Shown here: piece by piece, positions 1 to 8,132 of the stretch | Layout: each line of letters opens with the position of its first letter | Numbering within the stretch: the stretch's first letter is position 1 | NCBI RefSeq assembly: GCF_018736045.1 | Contig: NZ_CP076132.1 | Location: forward strand, 3,643,501 to 3,707,500 | Source of the DNA: Flammeovirga yaeyamensis | GTDB lineage: Bacteria; Bacteroidota; Bacteroidia; Cytophagales; Flammeovirgaceae | Direction: 5' to 3' | Length of the DNA stretch: 64,000 nt | Position numbers and translations under genes: made by a program | Notes under the pieces: generated by a model | What the model was told of the DNA's origin: nothing | Database searches by the model: none | The model's input: the letters and a program-made list of their open reading frames with translations, nothing else

Positions 1-144
1 AATTCCTTTTGTATTCAAGAAGAAGGCATTGTTTTCTTATTGGATAAAACGAGATGCAAAGGGAAAGAATGTCCAGATAATGTGATGGTGAAGTGGGGTC
101 AGATGTCTGGGTTGTTGAGTGAGTATGGGGAAGGGTTTATGTAA
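1..144 (+). CDS. C-terminal end of an unknown protein (partial)
   Basis: Frame 1 is open from the first base to a TAA at 142-144 and encodes about 47 residues ending in EYGEGFM. The start lies outside the window. The fragment holds two cysteines, in RCKGKEC, and no motif I can assign. It is followed immediately by a period-7 repeat block, as is the gene ending at 2391. It could be chance coding, but the length without a stop and the codon choice look like a real gene end. Confidence 0.5.
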   Translation, partial: NSFCIQEEGIVFLLDKTRCKGKECPDNVMVKWGQMSGLLSEYGEGFM

Positions 145-232
145 GAATTAGAAGTAAGAGGTAAGAGGTAAGGGTGGCTTCTGGAATTTATGGAGATTTG
201 AGGTTGGAATTAGGAGTTAGGAGTTAGGAGTT
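145..232 (+). repeat. Intergenic period-7 tandem repeats
   Basis: Two short tandem arrays follow the stop codon at 144. The first, 151-173, is built of GTAAGAG-type heptamers and the second, 209-231, of TAGGAGT heptamers repeated three times. The same two arrays in the same order occur on the opposite strand at 2390-2311, again directly after a stop codon. They do not form a hairpin terminator. Confidence 0.7.
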
Positions 233-291
233 TTTATATTATTCATCTTTAGAAATTCTGATATTAAAAACTGCTGTTTGTCAATTAATTA

Positions 292-978
292 TCACTCAAA
301 TTCTAAAATAATCTCCCCATGAATTTCTGATTCATCTGTTTCATTTTCAAGCTTCATAAAATTCAGCATCTTTTCTGCCTCAATTTCATTCATCTTTTTT
401 TCATCTGGGAAAAATGCTCTATTGCTATTTAACTGATGGAATAATTCATTTATAGTAGCATCAGAATAACGACTATCGTGTTGTACTTTATCTCCCCAAA
501 CATATCTGTTTTCAAATTCTGCTAAGAGGCCGATTTGAGGACTAAAATATATAATTGATAAAGGGTAATATGCTTCATAGCATTTTCTATCTGATAGTTT
601 CTGAAACTTATAAACATCAAAAACTTCATTTGATGCCATAATTGAAAGATGATCATTGAACCTGAAATAAGTTTTTATTATTTCATTTTGCCCCAACCTT
701 GTAATTTTAGATAAACTATCGTTTTCAAAAAATGAAAATGTTTCGATACAATCTTCACTTAAATAATATTCAAATGTTTTTGTGTTGTTCTTGTCCTTAA
801 AAACAGTTAGTTGATAATTTCTACTTTTGGAGGAATCTGAAATGTTTATTTTGTAGTTTTTGTATTCTATCTCCCCTTTATACATCAACTCTTGCAATTC
901 TATATCTTCATCAATAGTATCTTTACAAGATGAAAGGAATGATATCAACCCAACAAAAATTAAATATTTAGGCTTCAT
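292..978 (-). CDS. Lipoprotein, paralogue of the next gene upstream
   Basis: This is a 228-residue exported lipoprotein of unknown function. The N-terminus is a lysine-bearing hydrophobic signal ending in the lipobox L-S-S-C, with Cys18 as the lipidation site. Right after the cysteine comes KDTIDEDIELQELMYKGE, which is nearly identical to the same region of the adjacent protein (1043-1759). Further shared blocks are a DVYKF..LSDR.C segment and a central YF.P..GL motif. The two genes are 64 bp apart and probably arose by tandem duplication. The C-terminus is acidic. No catalytic motif is visible, so an envelope-anchored binding or structural role is only a guess. Confidence 0.8.
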   Translation of the reverse strand: MKPKYLIFVGLISFLSSCKDTIDEDIELQELMYKGEIEYKNYKINISDSSKSRNYQLTVFKDKNNTKTFEYYLSEDCIETFSFFENDSLSKITRLGQNEIIKTYFRFNDHLSIMASNEVFDVYKFQKLSDRKCYEAYYPLSIIYFSPQIGLLAEFENRYVWGDKVQHDSRYSDATINELFHQLNSNRAFFPDEKKMNEIEAEKMLNFMKLENETDESEIHGEIILEFE

Positions 979-1042
979 AAATAGATTGTCTTTTAATTTT
1001 TATTATTCTCTTTAAACGACATTTTGTACCAATGAATTAACC

Positions 1043-1759
1043 TTATTGACTAAAGTCATCCTCCTCCATTTCATAAATATCCAATTCTAATACATCTTCA
1101 ATATCTTCTTCAACATCATTAATTATAATTTTTTTTAAATTATTTATTCTAGAATAAAAATTCTTGACCAACTCTTCTTCATCAGGATAAAACTGTTTGT
1201 TTTGGCTTAGTGTTGAATTTATTTTAGTAAAACTATCTTTATGATATCTTGTATCAGATAGCACATATGTTTTAGAGGTGCTGAAACTATAATTACATAT
1301 CAAACCCAAATCCGGATTAAAATACGTTCTAGATTGGTAACAAGATCCGCAGCTACAGATTCGGTCTGATAATTTTCTGAATTTATAAACATCAATAATG
1401 TCTCCCTCAAATTCTATTTGAACCTGATCTTTTAAATCGTATTTTTTGACAGACTCCTTCTTCCCGTCTACCATATCCACTCTAGTTAAACTGTCATTTG
1501 GATAAATTGTATAGGTTATGATATAATGTTTGAAATAAAAATATTCAAATGATTTAGAACCATCATTATTTTTATAAATCGATAAAATGACATTATTGGT
1601 TGAGTTCCACCATCTTGCTTCAGGATTTATTAAATCATGATTCTGATGTACTGCCTCCCCTTTATACACCAACTCCTGCAATCCCATATCTTCATCAATA
1701 GTATCTTTACAGGAATAGAAAAGTGTAATTACAATACAAAGTAATAGTTTGATTTTCAT
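1043..1759 (-). CDS. Lipoprotein, tandem paralogue
   Basis: This 238-residue lipoprotein of unknown function has the lipobox F-Y-S-C with Cys17 as the lipid anchor. It shares the post-cysteine block KDTIDEDMGLQELVYKGE and the DVYKFRKLSDR segment with its downstream neighbour. It differs by a C-S-C-G-S-C cluster just after that segment, where the neighbour has one cysteine, and by a longer acidic tail. The cysteine cluster could form disulfides in the periplasm or bind a metal; that is inference. The gene is transcribed with 292-978. Confidence 0.8.
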   Translation of the reverse strand: MKIKLLLCIVITLFYSCKDTIDEDMGLQELVYKGEAVHQNHDLINPEARWWNSTNNVILSIYKNNDGSKSFEYFYFKHYIITYTIYPNDSLTRVDMVDGKKESVKKYDLKDQVQIEFEGDIIDVYKFRKLSDRICSCGSCYQSRTYFNPDLGLICNYSFSTSKTYVLSDTRYHKDSFTKINSTLSQNKQFYPDEEELVKNFYSRINNLKKIIINDVEEDIEDVLELDIYEMEEDDFSQ

Positions 1760-1810
1760 TAGTTTATTGGTTTTATATTGAAGAGTTAAAAAGGATACTT
1801 TATATCAAAA

Positions 1811-1838
1811 ACCCCGGAATGAATTTCCGAGGCTTTTG
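1811..1838 (-). terminator. Rho-independent terminator of the DUF1232 gene
   Basis: The stem CCTCGGAA/TTCCGGGG has a 5-base loop and is followed on the minus strand by TTTTT. It contains a G-T wobble that pairs only on the minus strand, so it serves the gene ending at 1848. Confidence 0.75.
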
Positions 1839-1847
1839 TTATTAATT

Positions 1848-2273
1848 TTATTTTTCTTCCTTTTTCTTAAAAATGATACTATTCAACATTTCCACCTCGT
1901 CTTCAGAGAAATCGTCGAACCATTCTTTCATTTTCTTTACGGCTAAATCCTTATGATCTTCTTTAATGCAAACTGCGGCATAACTTAGAGCCGCTAGAAC
2001 TACAGAAAAATCATCGGCAAAACCGACTACAGGAATAAAATCTGGAATCAAATCAAATGGTACTAAGAGGTAGCCTAGTGCACCTGCAATAGCTGCTTTC
2101 GCTTTCGATGGCGTATCATTATCAATGTACATGAAAAATAATATCAATCCAGCATAAACCACTTTTTGACCCGCTTTTTTAACAATCTTAAATAGGGATT
2201 GCAGGAAATCGTTTTCTTTAAATTTAGTAGCGTATTTATCTACATCAATGTTCTCTAGGTTTATCTTTTTCAT
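1848..2273 (-). CDS. DUF1232 (YkvA-like) membrane protein
   Basis: This 141-residue protein carries the DUF1232 core: a hydrophobic segment at about residues 60-105 containing GYLLVPFDLIPDFIPVVGF followed by DD. The LIPDFIP..G..DD pattern is diagnostic for the family (YkvA in Bacillus). Members are small inner-membrane proteins whose molecular role is not established. The N-terminus is charged and the C-terminus is a basic/acidic tail. It is monocistronic here, with a clear terminator downstream and a repeat block upstream. Confidence 0.85.
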   Translation of the reverse strand: MKKINLENIDVDKYATKFKENDFLQSLFKIVKKAGQKVVYAGLILFFMYIDNDTPSKAKAAIAGALGYLLVPFDLIPDFIPVVGFADDFSVVLAALSYAAVCIKEDHKDLAVKKMKEWFDDFSEDEVEMLNSIIFKKKEEK

Positions 2274-2310
2274 TGTTTATTAATTTTCAATTTATTCAAA
2301 TTCATAGTTC

Positions 2311-2390
2311 CAATTCCTAACTCCTAACTCAAATTACCAAGAATTACAAGAATCTCCCCCTTACCTCTTACTTCTTCCCTCTTACTTCAA
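2311..2390 (-). repeat. Period-7 tandem repeats, inverted copy
   Basis: Read on the minus strand from 2390, AAGTAAGAGG/AAGAAGTAAG-type units are followed by GAGTTAGGAGTTAGGAATTG. These are the same two array types, in the same order, as at 145-232. The block starts right after the stop codon of the gene at 2391-3137. Confidence 0.7.
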
Positions 2391-3137
2391 CTACGCTCCT
2401 TCCCCTCCATCATCCTGACTATCCATCGTATGTCCACTCTCATCTATCCCACCAGATCTTTCCAAGATTTTAAGCGACCCCAAGTAAAATGGTTCCTCAT
2501 CGAAATAGATATCGAAGTCGTCTTCATCGGCGTCTCCGTCCCATTCTCTTTTGGTGTGGAGAATAGAAGTGAATTGAGGTAGAATTTCTTGATCAAAGGA
2601 TGGTAATAATATAGCATAAGAACCCATTTCCTTAATCACCTCCATTTTTTTATCTACGCTCATAGCATATTTATACGCATGGTTTCTTTCTTTGAGGTAT
2701 GAAATCACATCACCTACTAATAGAATACCTTTTTCATTTAGGGTGATGCTGGAACGTAACACATCAATCAGGTTTTCTCTAATGTAAGGCTTAATTTGAT
2801 GTTCTTCTTTCAGGAATTCCTTTAGAAACTTTTTGTAAGTAATATCCGATTCCACCTTTGACAATAGATCACGAGTACTTATTTGAAGGTTATTATTGTT
2901 ATAAAAATATTGAAGAAAACACTTCTCGAAATTTCTAGCCATAAAACCTTTAAAGTGTTTCCCCACTTTCAAAATGGTTTTCTTTTTCGTTACATCGGCC
3001 CCACCCACTCCATCGAGTACTCTTTCAAAGACAAGATAGATTAAAGTGTATCTCATTAGTATTTTACCGTCAATAGTATTCGATCGGGTAAGCAATGCAA
3101 TTTCGGCAGGTCTTAATTGTAACTGTTTAAAATCCAT
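2391..3137 (-). CDS. Conserved-looking protein of unknown function
   Basis: This is a 248-residue soluble protein with no signal peptide or membrane segment. The N-terminal 130 residues look helical and basic. The C-terminal 50 residues are very acidic, DGDADEDDFDIYFDEE, and the end is glycine-rich. I recognise no family. The ATG lies 23 bp downstream of the M14 peptidase stop, so the two are probably co-transcribed. The fold pattern (helices, then an acidic tail) could suit a small regulatory or scaffold protein, but nothing in the sequence decides this. Confidence 0.75.
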   Translation of the reverse strand: MDFKQLQLRPAEIALLTRSNTIDGKILMRYTLIYLVFERVLDGVGGADVTKKKTILKVGKHFKGFMARNFEKCFLQYFYNNNNLQISTRDLLSKVESDITYKKFLKEFLKEEHQIKPYIRENLIDVLRSSITLNEKGILLVGDVISYLKERNHAYKYAMSVDKKMEVIKEMGSYAILLPSFDQEILPQFTSILHTKREWDGDADEDDFDIYFDEEPFYLGSLKILERSGGIDESGHTMDSQDDGGEGA

Positions 3138-3160
3138 AGTTCTATTGGGAATATCATTAT

Positions 3161-4915
3161 CTAATGGTACACACTATACACAGGGTATCTTCGATAAGAT
3201 GTTTCTTTATGATTGGAACGGTCGTATATGAAATTTAACTGCTTATAGGCACTTTTCCTCATTTCGGGGTCCCTTTTCTTGGCATCTTCCAATTCTTTTA
3301 GCAATTGAGGGTTTTCTTTTAACAATTTTGCCGCTTTATCCTCAAAAACATAAGATGAAAAATGTTCTTTTTGTTGAAGAATCGCATCAAAGAAGTTCCA
3401 AGCAAAGTAACTGTCTTGTGCTCTAGCGGTTAGTACTTCCACTAAAAATCGTTTGGATTGATTATCGGTTTTAATCAAATAATCTCCTTTTAGAAATTTG
3501 ATATTTTCCTCTTTTTCTGATGTTTTGATATCATAATGGAGGTAATGCCCTTCGTAGGGTGATTTTACCGTTTGATAATCTTCGATATAAGTAGTCATTA
3601 CTTGTTTTTCTATATCAGTAGGTAATTCTTCTACATCTATATTGTTTTGCTTCAGCATTTCTACTACTTTTTGATATCCCTTTGGAATAATATAAGCTGC
3701 AGGAACCTTCACACTATCCACCACAGTAAGACCTGAATAGAAAGGTATTTTGTTATTGTATGGTTTCGATCGATCATAATACAATCGGTCCAATCCTGAT
3801 ACTTTACTTTTGATGATTTCACCTTCATACCCTTTAAAATTTAAAGTGTCTGCAACCGATTCATCAATTTGCCATTTGATAGGTAGATAAGTGGCTAATT
3901 GTTGTTGGTTTCTTTCTTTTTTCATCACTTGAGTTAGTGCATCTCCTTTTTCTTCCAAGAGTAAAATACTTTGTTTCAGAAACTCATAGGTCGCTTGAGT
4001 TCTTTGTTTAAAAGGCTTCAGCATATGGGTTTCAATCACATAACTAGGCACATTAAATAAGGCTGCATAACCAGAAGAATATCTTGGAGAATCGTAAAAC
4101 TGACGGTAACCTTTATCAGGAGTCGTACCCCAAACATTTACATAAGGAACTATCGGCCATCCTTTTTCTTCCATATTTTTCTCGAAATAAGGATTCATGG
4201 TCGATTTCACGAATTTCCCGACCTCTCCTAATTTTCCTTCATGAGAAGCAAGATAAGTCAAGGTGTATTGATAATCTGCTCCGTTACTCACATGCGTATC
4301 GATAAATAAATCTGGTTGAATCAAATGGAAAATTTCGGCAAGCGTTTTCATGTTCTTGGAATCCATCTTGATAAAATCACGGTTTAAGTCCAAGTTCTGC
4401 GCATTTCCTCTAAAGCCATAGGAATGAGGTCCTTCTTGATTGGCCCTGGTTCCTGTATTTCTATTTAGTGCTCCTCCAATATTGTAAAAGGGAATAAAAG
4501 CGATGATGGTATTTTTCACCTCAAAATCCTCTTTTCCTTGAAGAATATTTCTTACTAGCATAAAAGAGGCGTCTACACCATCAGGTTCTCCTGGGTGTAT
4601 GGCATTATTTATTAGAAGGACATTTTTTTCCTTGAAATCGGTTGGCAGGTAATTTTCATCTGGAGTGTAAATACCTAAATGCAAAGGATAACCGGCATCA
4701 GTTGTTCCATATTCCAATACATGAAACTTCTCGTAATGCTTATTTAATTTTTGTAAGTAGTCGATTCCTTCTTGGTAAGTGAACGTTTCCTTTCCGTCGG
4801 TCTTCTCAAAAACGGTTGACCAATCTACTTCTTCAGAAAGTGGTTGTTCTTGTTTAGTATCGCAGCTTATCAAAAAGCCAATGAGTATGAATTGGTAAAA
4901 AAAGTATTTCTTCAC
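3161..4915 (-). CDS. M14-family zinc carboxypeptidase lipoprotein
   Basis: This is a 584-residue metallopeptidase of the M14 (carboxypeptidase A) superfamily. It starts with GTG and a signal ending in the lipobox L-I-S-C, so it should be membrane-anchored. The zinc ligands are visible as H107-P-G-E110 in NNAIHPGEPDG and a later His in DTHVSNGAD. The presumed general base is the Glu of YVIETHML. The roughly 250-residue C-terminal part beyond the peptidase domain has no obvious motif. Its location suggests trimming of peptides or peptidoglycan in the periplasm or at the outer membrane; the substrate is not evident. It heads a two-gene unit with 2391-3137. Confidence 0.88.
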   Translation of the reverse strand: MKKYFFYQFILIGFLISCDTKQEQPLSEEVDWSTVFEKTDGKETFTYQEGIDYLQKLNKHYEKFHVLEYGTTDAGYPLHLGIYTPDENYLPTDFKEKNVLLINNAIHPGEPDGVDASFMLVRNILQGKEDFEVKNTIIAFIPFYNIGGALNRNTGTRANQEGPHSYGFRGNAQNLDLNRDFIKMDSKNMKTLAEIFHLIQPDLFIDTHVSNGADYQYTLTYLASHEGKLGEVGKFVKSTMNPYFEKNMEEKGWPIVPYVNVWGTTPDKGYRQFYDSPRYSSGYAALFNVPSYVIETHMLKPFKQRTQATYEFLKQSILLLEEKGDALTQVMKKERNQQQLATYLPIKWQIDESVADTLNFKGYEGEIIKSKVSGLDRLYYDRSKPYNNKIPFYSGLTVVDSVKVPAAYIIPKGYQKVVEMLKQNNIDVEELPTDIEKQVMTTYIEDYQTVKSPYEGHYLHYDIKTSEKEENIKFLKGDYLIKTDNQSKRFLVEVLTARAQDSYFAWNFFDAILQQKEHFSSYVFEDKAAKLLKENPQLLKELEDAKKRDPEMRKSAYKQLNFIYDRSNHKETSYRRYPVYSVYH

Positions 4916-5022
4916 GAGAATTATGGTATTTTAAAAAGTTCTTATTTACATAAATTTCTAATTTTTAATTCAATTGAGCAAAAGATAATTATATTGTATT
5001 TCAATACTCATTTAATCAATCA

Positions 5023-5991
5023 ATGACATTTAAAAATTCCAGAGTCAAAAAAATTACTGTAGGACTCCTATTCCTACTATGTATGTTTTACTTTTTAGTG
5101 GCTTTATTGGCTTATGGAGAGTCGGTTTTAATCCGAACCAACCAAGGCGTAAGTCACCTAGAAGAAGAAAAACACAACCACTCTTTTGATACTACTTTAT
5201 TGGACAGCGTTACTGAAGAAAACTTTAGTATACCTTCCGATTTTGGATACAATTTAAGTGGGTCTTGGTTGAAGGTTCCTGAAAACAAATTCCACCTTAC
5301 AATGGTTATGGTGCATGGAGTAACACATGATCGTTGGAGAATGATGCGTTATGCTCAGGTCTACTTAAGACATGGTATTGATGTGGTTTTGTACGATCAT
5401 AGAAAACATGGTTTAAGTGGGGGTGACGAAGTTTCTTTTGGTTATTTCGAAAGCAAGGACTTGGAAAAAGTGATTCAATGGACTAAAAACAAACAACAAG
5501 ATCATTGGATTGGTGCTCATGGGGAGTCATTAGGAGCCGCTACAGTTTGTATGCATTCTGGTATTAATGAAGAAACGCATTCTGTAAATTTCTACATCTC
5601 GGATTGTGCTTTTTCTGATACTGAAGATTTATTGACTTTAAGAGCCAAAGAAGATATGGGGTTACCAGATCTAGGATTTGTAGAAGCGACTAGTCTTATG
5701 GCAAGGGTACGTGCCGGTTTCTTTTTTAGTGATAGTTCTCCCCGAGAAAAAGTGGCCCAATCTAAGGTTCCATTCTTATTTATCCATGGGATATCAGACA
5801 CTTATATTCCTAAGGAAATGACTGAGGAGATGTATGCCATGAAACAACATGGAGAGAAATTTTTATGGTTAGTTGAAGGGGCAGAACATGCCAAATCCAT
5901 ATCAGTTGCACCTAAACAATACGAAACAAAAGTGATGGAATATATACATACCATCATTTCACAAATTAATATTCACCATCATAATAATTAA
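5023..5991 (+). CDS. Membrane-anchored alpha/beta hydrolase
   Basis: This 322-residue protein has one N-terminal transmembrane segment at about residues 10-32 followed by an alpha/beta-hydrolase fold. Visible elements are an oxyanion-type VHGV motif, YDHRKHG after strand 4, and the nucleophile elbow G-E-S-L-G with Ser169. Near the end are the acid in HGISDTYIP and the catalytic His in GAEHAKS. Related proteins are annotated as YqkD-like or serine aminopeptidase S33-type hydrolases; the substrate is unknown. It is the first gene of a tight run with a thioesterase (5 bp gap) and a second esterase (5 bp gap), which points to lipid or ester metabolism. Confidence 0.85.
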   Translation: MTFKNSRVKKITVGLLFLLCMFYFLVALLAYGESVLIRTNQGVSHLEEEKHNHSFDTTLLDSVTEENFSIPSDFGYNLSGSWLKVPENKFHLTMVMVHGVTHDRWRMMRYAQVYLRHGIDVVLYDHRKHGLSGGDEVSFGYFESKDLEKVIQWTKNKQQDHWIGAHGESLGAATVCMHSGINEETHSVNFYISDCAFSDTEDLLTLRAKEDMGLPDLGFVEATSLMARVRAGFFFSDSSPREKVAQSKVPFLFIHGISDTYIPKEMTEEMYAMKQHGEKFLWLVEGAEHAKSISVAPKQYETKVMEYIHTIISQINIHHHNN

Positions 5992-5996
5992 ACACT

Positions 5997-6401
5997 GTGG
6001 AATACAGAACTAGTACAACAAACATCAAAGTAAGAAGTTATCATATTGATAGTTACCAACATGTCAACAACATGAGGTACATGGAATTTCTTGAAGAAGC
6101 AAGATGGACACACTTTGAAGGGAATAAAACTCTTGAAACAGTCGCTAAAAGTGGTGTTGGGTTTGTTATTGCAAACTATAATATCGATTATTTGTATCCA
6201 GCAAGTATGGATCAAACACTTGAAATTAAAACGTCTCTAGCCAAAATGGGAAAAAAGAGTGTCGTATTTAAACAAGAAATTTTTATTAAAGAAAATCAAA
6301 AACAAGCCTTATCTGCTACTGTAACTTTAGTATCTTTTGATATCAAAACACAATTACCTGCTGAAATTACAGAAGAGATGAGAGCTGAAATCATAAAATA
6401 A
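5997..6401 (+). CDS. Acyl-CoA thioesterase (4HBT hotdog fold)
   Basis: This 134-residue single-hotdog protein belongs to the 4-hydroxybenzoyl-CoA thioesterase/YbgC-type family. The N-terminal signature is Y-H-I-D-S-Y-Q-H-V-N-N, carrying the family's Asp and HVNN, followed by YMEFLEEAR. The length is normal. The start is GTG at 5997, five bases after the previous stop; the next in-frame ATG would remove the active-site loop. It should hydrolyse acyl-CoA in the cytoplasm. It lies between two esterases, so the three may act on one acyl substrate pool. Confidence 0.88.
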   Translation: MEYRTSTTNIKVRSYHIDSYQHVNNMRYMEFLEEARWTHFEGNKTLETVAKSGVGFVIANYNIDYLYPASMDQTLEIKTSLAKMGKKSVVFKQEIFIKENQKQALSATVTLVSFDIKTQLPAEITEEMRAEIIK

Positions 6402-6406
6402 CACTT

Positions 6407-7318
6407 ATGAGTATTTCGATTCAACATAGACTTTTAAAACTAGGCTTAAACCTAACGGCAATAGCTTTTCCATCGGAGAACATCAACCTCACTTTGTTAA
6501 GGGAGTCTACCGAACTAGTGTCTTTATTTGCACTACTTCCTTGGGGAGTTAAAGCTAAGAAATTGACCTTAGATGGTATCACAGCAGAGGTTATTTCGCC
6601 TGTAAAAGAACATGTTGAAAAGAAAGCTTTATTGTATTTACATGGAGGAGGTTACGCCATTGGTTCTTCTCAAACTCATCGTTCTTTAGTGGGAAAGATT
6701 GTAGATGAAACCAAAGTGACCGCCGTATTGGTGAATTACAGAAAAATTCCAGAATTTCCTTGCCCAGCAGCCATAGAAGATGCACTTAAAGGGTATCAAT
6801 ATCTATTAGATTTAGGATATCATCCTGATCAAATAGCAGTGGCCGGAGATTCTGCCGGTGGAGGCCTGGTCTGTTCTTTCTTTTTTATGTTGAATGAATT
6901 GAAGAAAGACTTACCAAAATGTGGCATCTGTTTGTCACCTTGGATGGATTTAGAACATACTGGTTCCTCTACAGTAGATAATAAGTATTCTGATCCTTTT
7001 GTAAAAGTGAATGAAATGCAGAATTGGGCACAAGTATATGCTGGGAACAAACCCCTTAAAGACCCAATGGTTTCTCCGCTTAATGGTAATTTCTCCAACT
7101 TCCCTCCCATGTTGATTCAAACATCTAGCAACGAAGTATTGTACAGCGACAGTACACGTTTAAGAGACAAATTGATGGAAGCAAAAAGAGAAGTGACTTA
7201 CCAAGAATGGGACGGTTTAATTCATTGGTGGCAACTGTTTTGGCGATTTATTCCAGAATCTGAAGATGCCATCAATAAAGTCTGTGATTTTCTGAACTCT
7301 AAACTAAAAGTTTCGTAA
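6407..7318 (+). CDS. Hormone-sensitive-lipase-family esterase
   Basis: This is a 303-residue alpha/beta hydrolase of the HSL (family IV) esterases. The oxyanion motif H79-G-G-G is followed by the nucleophile elbow G-D-S-A-G-G with Ser149. The acid/histidine pair is probably the Asp of SDPFVK or nearby and the His of GLIHWWQLF. The N-terminus has no cleavable signal, so it is probably cytoplasmic. Such enzymes hydrolyse short to medium acyl esters. The ATG follows the thioesterase stop by five bases, which supports co-transcription. No terminator is visible before the next promoter. Confidence 0.88.
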   Translation: MSISIQHRLLKLGLNLTAIAFPSENINLTLLRESTELVSLFALLPWGVKAKKLTLDGITAEVISPVKEHVEKKALLYLHGGGYAIGSSQTHRSLVGKIVDETKVTAVLVNYRKIPEFPCPAAIEDALKGYQYLLDLGYHPDQIAVAGDSAGGGLVCSFFFMLNELKKDLPKCGICLSPWMDLEHTGSSTVDNKYSDPFVKVNEMQNWAQVYAGNKPLKDPMVSPLNGNFSNFPPMLIQTSSNEVLYSDSTRLRDKLMEAKREVTYQEWDGLIHWWQLFWRFIPESEDAINKVCDFLNSKLKVS

Positions 7319-7359
7319 ATTAAAATATCTAAAAAAATGGGTACTGAAATTATAAATGA

Positions 7360-7389
7360 TTGTTCATTCATTTATTTTTCATACCTTTG
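7360..7389 (+). promoter_or_regulatory. Bacteroidota-type promoter for the phasin-like gene
   Basis: TTG at 7360-7362 and TACCTTTG at 7382-7389 are separated by 19 bases. This matches the TTG-N19-TAnnTTTG consensus of the phylum's primary sigma factor. The start codon follows 72 bases later. Confidence 0.6.
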
Positions 7390-7461
7390 TGTAAGCAATA
7401 GAACTTCACCGTTATTATTGTTTTGCACAAATAAAAATCACACTTTATAACGCAAAAAAAT

Positions 7462-7830
7462 ATGGAAGAGTTACTAAAAAAAATCGTTTACACTGGAGTG
7501 GGTATCACAGCATTTACAGTGGAGAAAATTAACGAGATAGTAGACAAACTTGTAGCTGAAGAAAAAATCACTTCTGAAGAAGGTAAAAAGATCGTAGATG
7601 AGCTTGTAGCCAACACTGAAGCGAAGAAAGAGGAGTTTGAAGGACAGGTGAAGTCTCTAGTAGAAAAATTTACATCGTCTATGGATTTTGATTTTGATAA
7701 AATCACTTCAATGTTCAAAGGCAATGATTCTGAAGAAGTAGAAATTCTAAAAGCTCGTATTGAAGCTTTAGAAGCACAACAAGCAGCAAATGCTAAAGAA
7801 TCTACATCTTCAGAGTCATCGGAAGCGTAA
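7462..7830 (+). CDS. Phasin-like amphipathic helical protein
   Basis: This 122-residue, almost wholly helical protein starts MEELLKKIVYTGVGITAFTVEKI and continues with charged heptads. It ends in a coiled coil, EVEILKARIEALEAQQAA, and a Ser/Glu tail. The pattern fits the phasin or PHA-granule-associated family, whose members coat polyhydroxyalkanoate granules. The KITSEEGKKIVDELV segment is typical of these short regulator-type phasins. It has its own promoter and a strong terminator. No PHA synthase is in the window, so the granule role is inference from family resemblance and from the neighbouring thioesterase and esterases. Confidence 0.65.
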   Translation: MEELLKKIVYTGVGITAFTVEKINEIVDKLVAEEKITSEEGKKIVDELVANTEAKKEEFEGQVKSLVEKFTSSMDFDFDKITSMFKGNDSEEVEILKARIEALEAQQAANAKESTSSESSEA

Positions 7831-7857
7831 GCTTTCTGGTACTTTTGTGATGTGTGT

Positions 7858-7903
7858 GACCGACACTATTGTATAAATACAATAATGTCGGTCCTTTTTT
7901 TTA
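7858..7903 (+). terminator. Strong Rho-independent terminator
   Basis: A 16-bp stem, GACCGACA...TGTCGGTC with one mismatch and a TAAA loop, is followed by a run of T. It ends the phasin-like transcript. Confidence 0.9.
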
Positions 7904-7911
7904 TACATTAT

Positions 7912-7923
7912 GCAATCGATTGC
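7912..7923 (+). promoter_or_regulatory. Palindrome GCAATCGATTGC upstream of fbp
   Basis: This perfect 12-bp palindrome lies about 210 bp before the fructose-1,6-bisphosphatase start and downstream of the previous terminator. The AATCGATT core is shared with known Cra/FruR (LacI-family) operators, which control fbp in enterobacteria. A role here is inference. The 302-bp gap otherwise contains only the terminator and AT-rich sequence. Confidence 0.4.
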
Positions 7924-8132
7924 GGATTCTTAATAAAAATCTGTATTTTTACCGATGTAAGAATTTATTGTTGATATTATTTTGTCTGTTCGATTATTTA
8001 ACTTGAGGTATATCAAGAAATTCTACTACTAACACGATTGTATATTCTCTGCTGTAAAATACACAACTTACTTAAATAACACATCTTCAATAACTTACAC
8101 ACATAAAATACATTTTTATAATCATAACCCCT

